From Mytilisepta virgata (Eukaryota; Mollusca; Bivalvia; Mytilida; Mytilidae), in contig CM051514.1 in NCBI GenBank assembly GCA_028015205.1, positions 47,880,150 to 47,944,149 on the forward strand: 64,000 bases of DNA, in the 5' to 3' direction. Below, in pieces: positions 55,700 to 64,000 of this stretch. The notes beneath the pieces were generated by a model. It saw nothing but the letters and a program-made list of their open reading frames with translations, made no database searches and was not told where the DNA came from. The translations under genes were made by a program, and so were the position numbers. Positions within the stretch are counted from its first letter, which is position 1. Each line of letters starts with the position of its first letter.

Positions 55700-56690
55700 T
55701 CTAGTCCGTCTCATTTTGCGTCCGTCGTCACTGATTGTTTTGGTCATCTGAATCCTTTGGTACACAGCCGGAACGGTAACGTAGATTACCGGCACCGCCT
55801 GTTACAATACAAAAAGATCTTTAAAAATTTTCCAAATCTTTTCTGGCTGTCCGAGTTAACGGACACAATTTTGGAACAGACCCACCTAAGAAGTTTAGCT
55901 GTCAAGTTTGATTCAATTTGGCTTTGTAGTTAAGACAAGGGGATCTGTAAGGGAAATTTCCAAGATAAGCTAAAATGTTTGCCTCTCGATAAGTATCACT
56001 TCGACAAAGTATGGTTCCAATTGAATCAATGATTAACCAAGTCCAACAGTGGCAGCCATCTTATATTTCAGATCGGCACCAAAGTACCGGTAACAGCACT
56101 TGGATAATATATTGCATGCTTCAAGTAGTTTCAGAGAAGAAAACCTTTGAAATTAAACCAATCAGTAAAGCCCCCCTCCCCCTTTTGGGGCCTCGCAGCC
56201 ATGTTTGTATGTAGAATACAAAAGTATCCCCATAATGTCTGGGACTATTATACTAGTATAATAGTCCCAGATAATGTCAAATCCAACAAGCCCGGTAGCA
56301 ATCTGTTCAATTGTTCTTCAGAAAATTTTAATACATTTTCCAATAGGGTCCAATGTTAACCGAGTCTCATGCTGTTGGATTTCCAATAGGCACCGCTTGT
56401 TAAGAACCTTTATACTAACATATATGTAAAGTTTACGTTAATTGGGGTCAATCTTTCTTCATCAGAAGTTTTCAAAGTTCAGCCAATCAAAAATAAGAAT
56501 AGGCTCTAGCTGCTATGTTTCTTGAGCAAGTAACAGCGTTTGGGAAGGACAAGGAACATCTCCTCAAGTTTGGTCAAATTCTATTCAGTGGTTCTGAAGA
56601 ACATCAAAATGTGAAAAGTTAACAGAAAGATGCCAAGTGATGGCAATAGTTTACACTGACCTTTGGACAGGTGAGCCTAAACTTGGTATA
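55700..56690 (-). mobile_element. Family A element, minus strand
   Basis: Read on the minus strand it begins AGGCTCACCTGTCCAAAGGT (56690), then CATCACTTGGCATC and GTTAACTTTTCACATTTTG, as in plus-strand copies. Units with the complement of CAAGTCCAACAGTGGCAGCC follow. The 3' end is not intact. A short palindrome is inserted at 56239-56270. Confidence 0.55.
56239..56270. mobile_element. 32-bp perfect palindrome flanked by direct repeats
   Basis: CTGGGACTATTATACT is followed at once by its exact complement, with no loop. ATAATGT lies on each side (56232-56238 and 56271-56277); the C after the right copy could extend the duplication to 8 bp. This looks like a minimal element, two 16-bp termini with no interior, inside a family A copy. 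Confidence 0.65.
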
Positions 56691-57912
56691 ACTCAAAACA
56701 GCAATAATTAGTCCCCCTCATTTATTACAATAACAAGAATAGATACATGTAAAACTGTTATAGTAAAATTTTCATTATTAAGTACAGACTGAGAAGATAG
56801 TATACACTATTAATTACAGAAAGAAATATTCACTGAGTTTTGGAATTATTTCATCTGAAAAAAGAAAACTTTAATCAAACTTATTGAAAAATGTCCCAAA
56901 AATATAAAATTTAATGAAATTAGTTTCTAAAAAGTGCTAGATGTTTGTTTAATGGTAATATAACAGCATCTGATTTATTAGTAAATAATTTTCAAGGAGA
57001 CTAGATATTAAACAAAAAGATATAAATAATTATTACACCTAACTTTAAAGTTCTATTATGCCTAAAATAATATTCATATTGTACATTAACTCTTACACAG
57101 TATATGATGTAAAATAAAGAAAATCTATTCACTATTTAATCTCATTTACTTCAAAATCTCATTAAATAATATCATATTTTCTTCACAACTTTAAACAAAG
57201 TCCATCATGTGACACTTTGCTCAGCTGATTCATTAAAAACTTTATGAAATTATATTGATGTGTGATTGAGCATTATACATTAGTAAGTTTGACATTTTAT
57301 ATTAATACATAACTATATATTATCTATTCTCTGATTGGCCGAGAAATGTCTAAAGGGTCTTGAGTACTTAAGATATTAACGGATTAGTATCTGAATTTAG
57401 TGCAAGAATTCCACTTGGACATTCATGGGACTAAAATAGATCATGACCGGTCTTATAATAGAAAGTGAAAGTACAATTTTACAATTCATGTAAAAAAAAA
57501 ACAATTACTGACTAAATAAGTCAAGTCAGGATTAATGAACCCTTGAAACTTTATATTCACCTTGCCTAAAGACTCAGTGAATATTACCTTTTATCGGGTT
57601 GATAAATCCTGATAGCGACCTATCCCAAAGTCAGTAATTGTATAATGTATTTTGTTTAACATTAAAGTATAATCAAATTGTGGCATCTTAAAATTGAAAA
57701 TGTCTTTTATGCAAAATAATGATCTTAATTCCAGCAGTGTGAAATTAAAACCTTTTTTATTTATAATTTTTACCTGAAAATATTGCAAAAATACCTGCTA
57801 AGGTAGCATAATTTATTCAGGTAACACATTCTTGAACATTTTATTTTGGCATCTGACCAATTTAGAATGCTAACCTATTCAACAATTTTGGTTATTCTAC
57901 TTAATGTACAAA
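56691..57912. other. Intergenic DNA without a supported gene
   Basis: Very AT-rich. No exon or repeat recognised. Confidence 0.45.
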
Positions 57913-57913
57913 C

Positions 57914-58733
57914 AAACTAGATATGGACAATGCCCCCCCCCCTTCCTCCGTCTTTTCTTCTACCCTGCCATATACACAAGTATTGCTCCACATTTTTTAG
58001 ATTTGACAAACAGTGATGTTGGCATACAACTTGAAATTGTTGCGCTGTCTGTAAGACACAAATGATGCCCCCGGCTGACCACAGGAAATTATAAATTCAA
58101 CCATGATCTCTTTATGCAGCTAGTACCAGAAAAATGACCAAGTCCAACTACCTGTCATTTTCAGAATATTTTGAAATAATCAAAATCCTGTTGCCATGCA
58201 CACCTTCATTATAAGTATGAACGTCCTACAAAATATTAAAGTTGTACCTCCAACACTGTAGAAGGAGATAGCTGGACAAACCATGTTCTCCTTATGCAGC
58301 TAGTACCAGAAAATGACTAAGTCCAACTACCTATCATTTTTAGAATATTTAAAAGAAATCAAAATCCTTTGACCATGCACACCTTCATTATGTATATGAA
58401 CATCCTACAAAATATTAAAGCTGTATCTCCAAAACTGTAGAAGGAGATAGCCGGACAAACCATGTTCTCCTTATGCAGCTAGTACCAGAAAATGACTAAG
58501 TCCAACTACCTGTCATTTTCAGAATATTTTAAAAAAAATCAAAATCCTGTGCCTTGCACACCTTCATTATGTATATGAACATCCTACAAAATATTAAACT
58601 TATACCTCCAAAACTTTGGGAGGAGATAGCCGGACAAACAATGTATCCTAATCCGGACGGATGGACGGACAGACGTATAAACGGACGGACAGGGTAAATT
58701 AATATGCCTGCCGACATTTTGTCGCGGGGACAT
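57914..58733 (-). mobile_element. Helentron-like element, family D, minus strand
   Basis: On the minus strand the 5' end ATGTCCCCGCGACAAAATG with GTCGGCAGGCAT forms an imperfect hairpin. A GTCCGTCC-type microsatellite follows (58656-58692), then three units of ~179 bp (GCAGCTAGTACC at 58117, 58297 and 58476). The 3' end is CATTGTCCATATCTAGTTTG (CTAGTTT at 57914-57920 complement). Body unrelated to A and B; ends and layout alike. A poly-C run lies near the 3' end. Confidence 0.65.
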
Positions 58734-58739
58734 AAAAAA

Positions 58740-59284
58740 TGTGAAATTGTCTGTATAAAAACCAAATCTTAACATATATAAATAAGTAAATATGGAAGAA
58801 ATACGTTGTATTTAAATAAAGAACTTTATTCTGTAAAAAACAAAACATTTGATATGAATCAATCTTGAACTACTGAATGTTATATAAGGGGAAATGACTC
58901 TTATTCCCTCCCTCTGACCAAAAAAAGCTACTAACAATATTACCGCTTTACTTTCTCCATGGCTTTCTTAAAAAACTATGTTGCACATTGTTATGACCTA
59001 TTGTCTATACATCTTTATCATAAAATAATAATTATTATGCAATATTTCACAAAAACCTTAATTCGCAACAAACTCTGACATGACATAAACTACGATATCA
59101 TTACTGTATATATTATATATATAAAAAAAGTCATTTTTTGGCAAAAAATCTTAAAGCACCATAACTATAAACTAACATGTAACACATAACTTTGTAAATT
59201 AAATAAACAAACAAATTTTTTAACTAGAAATTGTGTCTGTAATACACGCATGCCCAGCTCTAAAATCCATATAAACACAAAACT
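58740..59284. other. Intergenic DNA without a supported gene
   Basis: AT-rich; no feature recognised. Confidence 0.4.
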
Positions 59285-59640
59285 TAACTAGAGTCGCTCA
59301 AGTGTAAAAAGTAGGTCATAATGACCCAATTATTGTACAACTACCCAAGGCACATCCACTCATGAAGTTTCATTGATACATTGTGCTTAGTTCCAAAGAA
59401 ATGAACCTATAAGCAAAACGTAACCAGTCGCTCAAGCATAAAATGTAGGTCATAATGACACAATTATTGTATGACTGCTCAGTACTACCCAAGGCACATC
59501 CACTGATGAAGTTTCATTGATACACTATGCTTAGCTCCAAAGAAATGAACCTAAATGCAAAACTTAACCAGAGTCGCTCAAGCATAAAATGTAGGTCATA
59601 ATGACCTAATTATTGTATGACTGCTCATTACGCTCCAGAT
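59285..59640. repeat. Tandem repeat, ~135-146-bp units
   Basis: GTCGCTCAAG occurs at 59292, 59427 and 59573, each followed by GTAGGTCATAATGAC and GGCACATCCACT. Two full units and part of a third. Probably the core of another satellite-carrying element. Confidence 0.7.
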
Positions 59641-60299
59641 CACATTGAAGAAATGAAAATGTAAACTATATTTCAAAGAATCCTACTTTTAATGTTGCAA
59701 ATATCATTTTAGGTTGTCAGAAACTCTATTTGTTACACTAAAATATAGGATTTATTTATACAGAGCTTTAAAAAAGGTAAATATTATTGTATATCATATA
59801 GGTATAGTATGGTCGTTTACCTCTATCTTTCACAAACCAAATGATATGAATGAAATATCGGGAATGCTATCTCCGGATAAGTGTTGTATATAGACAATAT
59901 GAGGTAAATTGGACTACAACTTATTTCATTTTCAAAAAATACAAAGATAAGCAACCATTGGCAATGCTATACAAATAATTATTCACCTGTCTTTGAATTC
60001 TAAGAAATGTTGACACTTTCTGCTTTGTAACATTATAAAAAATATTCTGAACAATTCTAGAATGACACTCAGACATAATACCAGTATACTGTATTTTTTT
60101 CATTTTTTTTTCAGTAAATACAAACAGTGACATCATATTTAAAATTCAACTACAATTTATACATTGTTAAAAAATGAAATTAAACAACAACAAAAATTAT
60201 GACAAGCATTCTGAGAATATTGAAGAGCAATACAATGTAAGAGAACACACCAAATTGTCCTAACTAAGTCAATCTCATGCAGATGAATGGACAAAAATC

Positions 60300-61246
60300 C
60301 TAAAGCAAGGGGGTATACAATAATTATTTGATCAGCCTGAAACTAAAACTTGGTCTGTAGGTCATCCTTATTAGCCTACCAGTATATATCAAAAATAAGA
60401 ACACTTGGTAAAAAGGTTTGCAAAAAAGTCCAGAAACTAATATTTTCACAATAATCCCTATTTCCAAGGGCCATTTCTTTCACAATAATAATCTGATCAG
60501 CTTGAAACTCAAACTTGATCTATAACTAATCATTATAACCTCACATACCAAAAATAATATTAATTGGTAGAAGGGCTTGCGAAAAAAGGTTTGTAAAACT
60601 ATTACTTTGGCAATAATCTCTATTTCAAAGGGCAATAATTCTCACAATAATTTTCCAATAAGTATGAAACTAAAACTTGATCTGCAACTTATCATTAAAA
60701 GCTCACATACCAAAAATAATAATATTTGGTAGAAGGGTTTGCGAAAAAAAGTCTGGAAAACTATTTTTTTCGCAGTAATTTCTATTTCCAAGGGCAATAA
60801 TTATCCAATTAGCGTGAAAGTCATAATGTTTGTTTAGTTGGGATTTAATGCCGTTTTCAGCACACTTTGGCCGTTTCGCGGCGGCCAGTTTTTATTGGTG
60901 GAGTACCGTGAGAGAACCACCGACCTTCGGTAGGAAAATTGGCAATCCTTGTCAATTAAGATAGGAGTCGAACACACCCCGCCACAGGTGAGATTCGAAC
61001 TCACAACCCCAGCGTTGACAGGCTAGTGATCAGTAGTAGTCATGATGAAATACCGAGACCACTCAGGCACCGAGGCCCCAAAGTCATAATGGATCTGTAG
61101 CTCATCATTATAAGCTCACATACCAAAAATAAGATCAGTTGGTGAAACGGGTTCAGAAAAAGGTCTGGAAAACTGTAGTGTGACTAATGGATGGATGGAA
61201 AGAGTGCAAACCTATAGTCCCCTTCGGTGTTGCTGATAGGGGACTT
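60300..61246 (-). mobile_element. Satellite-carrying element, family E, with nested SINE
   Basis: On the minus strand a 5' inverted repeat AAGTCCCC...GGGGACT (61246-61216) is followed by tandem units. Their landmark is CAGCCTGAAAC or variants at 60332, 60498, 60660 and 60810 on the plus strand (period about 150-166 bp). It is split by a SINE at 60829-61079. The 3' end is not clear. Confidence 0.55.
60829..61079 (-). mobile_element. tRNA-derived SINE, copy 4, with 12-bp target duplication
   Basis: The minus strand reads GGGGCCTCGGTGCCTGAGTG, then GTTGTGAGTTCGAATCTCAC, the shared body and an (AAAC)n-like tail. AAAGTCATAATG flanks both sides (60817-60828 and 61080-61091). Insertion is into a family E unit. 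Confidence 0.85.
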
Positions 61247-61562
61247 AAAATGAAGGAGTTATAGTCCCATCTATGTGTAAAACCAATAAAAGGCAAGAAT
61301 ATTCCCAAATTTTAACTTAAATGTGGGGAATAAGTAACCTTATCAATTTGTTTAGTGATAAAAATTTGATATTTTAGGCTAACTATACAAACTGGTTACT
61401 GGGGTCAGGTAGAAATTTACAATACACAGTAAAATTAACCTCAATACGATTATTGTCATTCTGACAATTAAAATAAAAATCTAACATAATGAATCCAAAT
61501 TTAAAAAACACCAAATATTTACGCATATGAACAATTTTTGAGCAATGTAAATAGTAAAAGTA

Positions 61563-61704
61563 CAGTTGACTCTCGTTATCTTAAAGTGGAAGGTACCAAC
61601 AAAAACAATTTGAGTTATCAGCAGGAAATATAGTGCAAACTTTAATCTAGGGACCAAAACATTACTTGAGATATCAGGAGTTCTGCGATAACTAGACTCA
61701 ACTG
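61563..61704. mobile_element. 142-bp pogo-like MITE with TA duplication
   Basis: CAGTTGACTCTCGTTATCTT at the left and the inverse of GCGATAACTAGACTCAACTG at the right, with TA on each side (61561-61562 and 61705-61706). It lies in the region just downstream of the glycosyltransferase-like gene. Confidence 0.7.
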
Positions 61705-61744
61705 TATATGTTAAAAATCAATCAAAATTTGATGGAATTGTACA

Positions 61745-62821
61745 TTAAAAGCCCAACATTTGTTTAATGTAATATGTTATGTAATGATGAAAACAATATG
61801 GAGGCAAGAAACTTCTGTCTAAGATATAAATTTGACCACAATGGTCATACCTTGTTTCTAATGGGCAACAATCAGTACGACCCCACAACCCATACTGAAA
61901 TGGTGGTAAAGATTTCTCAATCAGATCTCTGTTGTAAGAGAAATTGCTATGTGTAAATCCTTCGTTGTTTATTCCCGAAACTGTCTGATGTACAGCCAAT
62001 ATTGACTCTGTAGCATCAATTACAGTAAAATTCTTATAACGTGAGAATGCCACTAGCCAATTGTCATAGCCAACTCGTCCAATGACAAATCTAGGAATTT
62101 TTTCCCATGGAAACAGTTTACTTATTATGAAATAGTCCTGAGCATCTGCTATAAATTTTGATCCAATGACTTGGGATTTCTTAAGATGATTTTCCCATGT
62201 TTCATTCCTGCTTGAATTGATCTCTAAATTGGTTCGTTTTCCTGTTATGACAGTTGGCTTTGTTGTTCGGCCATTTTCATTCACATATTCATTCACGGCT
62301 GCTATAGTGTGTGATAATACTGTATCGTATAATATGTCTGCATTTGAAAACATGACATATGTTGTTGGGAACATCAGTAATACAGTTAAATACATGGTTT
62401 TTAAAACTGGCACTCCTCCAATGGCGGTATCCGTCACTGGTAACACTGTATAATTCAGAGATTTTCCTAACGTACTTGCTATATCACAATTTGTAAATAA
62501 AACAAAATTTGTAAAACCTTTTAAAGATTTCCAATTCATCAATGCGTTTTTGTTAGCATTATATTTTGACTCTATATATTCAAATGTTGTAAATATTGTC
62601 ATTGTTCCAATATTACCTGGAATTTTTATTTTGTTGTTACAGTTCTCAGCAGGTGCTTTTAGTCGTTGGACAACAATTTGAGATGAGGACAATGCCGAGA
62701 GTACATGTGTGTGATTATACATAAGACTTCTTATTAACAAAAAGTTAAAAAGTGTCAGACACAATACTGTTATGTAAAACTTTAGTTGCCATTTAAAAAT
62801 ATTTAAACACATATTGCCCAT
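61745..62821 (-). CDS. Type II membrane glycosyltransferase-like protein
   Basis: 358 residues in one exon. Residues 13-33 (LKFYITVLCLTLFNFLLIRS) form a signal anchor after a short cytosolic tail. The rest should face the Golgi or ER lumen; it carries several N-glycosylation sequons (NYT, NSS, NET, NFT, NFS). TIFTTFEYIESKYNANKNAL and FTNFVLFTNCDI look like the first strands of a nucleotide-sugar-binding GT-A fold. MFSNADILYD has an N-A-D in the place of the metal-binding DxD. AQDYFII and GRVGYDNWLVAFS are further conserved-looking blocks, followed by a Cys-rich C-terminus. I infer a sugar transferase of unknown donor and acceptor. Met4 is an alternative start. Confidence 0.7.
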   Translation of the reverse strand: MGNMCLNIFKWQLKFYITVLCLTLFNFLLIRSLMYNHTHVLSALSSSQIVVQRLKAPAENCNNKIKIPGNIGTMTIFTTFEYIESKYNANKNALMNWKSLKGFTNFVLFTNCDIASTLGKSLNYTVLPVTDTAIGGVPVLKTMYLTVLLMFPTTYVMFSNADILYDTVLSHTIAAVNEYVNENGRTTKPTVITGKRTNLEINSSRNETWENHLKKSQVIGSKFIADAQDYFIISKLFPWEKIPRFVIGRVGYDNWLVAFSRYKNFTVIDATESILAVHQTVSGINNEGFTHSNFSYNRDLIEKSLPPFQYGLWGRTDCCPLETRYDHCGQIYILDRSFLPPYCFHHYITYYIKQMLGF

Positions 62822-63905
62822 TAAAAGGATTTCAAATGATGTAAGAAAAAAACTGATATTTCACTATTCATATAGCTAAATAACATTACATAGAAAACTG
62901 TAAATATAAAGCAAATACAGAGTTACAAGTAATATGGGTACTGGATGATTGACTAAAAATTGTTCAACAAGTAAACACAGATTGAAAAAAATAAGTGAAC
63001 ATTAATCATACTATTGAGTATTATAGAATACTATTGAGTATTATAGAATAGAGAATGGAAACAGGGAATGTGTCAAAGAGACACCAACCAGACCAAAGAA
63101 CAGAAAAACAGTACGTCTACTTTATTACTTTTGAGTATTGTTTTCAGCTCAAAACTTGGAACATTAGAAATTGTTGTTTTGTATTTTCCTATACTAATAA
63201 CTGGGAACAGTAAAAACCTGTTGGGGTATTTTTTCTAAAATTATAATTGGAACATTGAAAATATTCTTCAGTATTTTTTCTATTATGCTAAGATGAATAC
63301 TTAAATAATCATATCAGACTTAGATGCCTGTTACAACCAAAAACTAACAATCAGATAAAACTATCCTTTATCAAATGGTACTTTTAAAGTGTTATTGAGA
63401 CAGTTATCCCATGCTGGATTATTTCTTTGTCATAAGACAATGGTTTCATCTCTGAATACGCTGATCATAATTAAACTTTGGATTTTCCTGCTTCTCATTG
63501 GATTTCTTTTCATTTGTTTTAACAACACGTTTTCATCAGGTTACCTCTGAAATTAAAAAGGTAAAAATATTTCAACTTTCAAGTCAGCCATACCAAACTA
63601 GCTAAATACTTATATCTTTGTAAAATTTTGAAAAAAAATAATAAGTGTTTAATATGTATATGGTTTTTTAATTATACTCTACTTTAATAACTACTAGAAA
63701 AATAATTGGGTTATTTTCTTGTTTTTTTAGCAGCATTTGCTTAACCCCTACTTTTTGAAAATTAGTGACCAATAAACCATGGCAGGGAAATAACCCCAGA
63801 AGGAAAATGCACATCAAACAAAATAAAAGTAGCAGCAAAATGCATGTAAAACCAATAACCCCAGCAAAAAATGCATATAGAATAAAATAGTAAGGGAAAA
63901 AGTAC
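62822..63905. other. Intergenic or intronic DNA
   Basis: AT-rich. It contains a 20-bp direct duplication (TACTATTGAGTATTATAGAA twice, 63010-63049). On the minus strand an acceptor-like TTTCAG at 63552-63547 is followed by AGG TAA, which could end the exon chain entering from the right edge. Confidence 0.4.
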
Positions 63906-64000
63906 CATCTTCATTATGTCATTCACAGCATTAATGGTGGAGGCGATAATGTCATTTTGGTTCGGTATAAAAACATTGAAGCCAGTGGTTAGTACTGTGT
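63906..64000 (-). CDS. Partial exon entering from the right edge
   Basis: The minus strand is open from the window edge to a donor ATG|GTACTT at 63906 and reads VLTTGFNVFIPNQNDIIAST then INAVNDIMKM. The donor is in phase 0; joining to TTTCAG|AGGTAA at 63546 would give Arg and stop. The end STINAVND faintly resembles SHTIAAVNE of the neighbouring glycosyltransferase-like protein, so a tandem paralogue is possible. The evidence is one frame and one splice site only. Confidence 0.35.

Overview
The window looks like nuclear DNA of a bivalve mollusc. It is AT-rich, gene-poor and intron-containing, and it is packed with tRNA-derived SINEs, foldback elements and satellite-carrying rolling-circle-like elements. 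The long element starting TTTTTAGCTCACC..., followed by GTCCGTC repeats and ending CAGGTGAGCGATACAGG...CTAGTTT, is of a kind very common in bivalve genomes. I cannot name the species, and nothing here looks bacterial, organellar or viral.

Five genes can be supported. (1) A four-exon CUT-homeodomain transcription factor on the minus strand (20979-26139). All three introns are GT-AG and phase-consistent, giving a 451-residue protein. (2) An RS-rich, probably nuclear splicing-type protein on the plus strand (30237-32340, two-exon model). (3) An intronless cytosolic TIR-domain protein on the plus strand (38868-39893) with an unrecognised C-terminal half. (4) A large terminal exon of a C2H2 zinc-finger protein with eleven fingers on the plus strand (49037-50165). 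(5) A type II membrane glycosyltransferase-like protein on the minus strand (61745-62821). A possible sixth gene enters from the right edge (63906-64000, minus).

The rest is mostly repeats. 3.4-6.8 kb, 7.9-18.3 kb, 28.4-29.4 kb, 33.6-36.4 kb, 52.5-58.7 kb and 60.3-61.2 kb hold several sequence families with one architecture: 5' hairpin, often a GTCCGTC or GACGGAC microsatellite, internal tandem repeats of about 120-180 bp, 3' hairpin and a CTAGTTT-like end. This matches non-autonomous Helentron elements (HINEs). One copy is inserted in another at 14060-15404 and leaves its exact empty site readable. Other elements are four tRNA-type SINEs (two with 12-13 bp target duplications), pogo/Tigger-like and TTAA-flanked MITEs, a hAT transposase remnant, inverted LINE 3' fragments, several foldback elements, a 24-bp minisatellite and a 32-bp perfect palindrome flanked by a direct repeat.

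The genes do not form an operon or obvious pathway; they are unrelated neighbours separated by transposon-rich DNA. I found no clear new multi-gene system. The best leads are the satellite-carrying elements with their internal empty site, the TIR protein, and the unusual single-CUT Q50 homeodomain gene.
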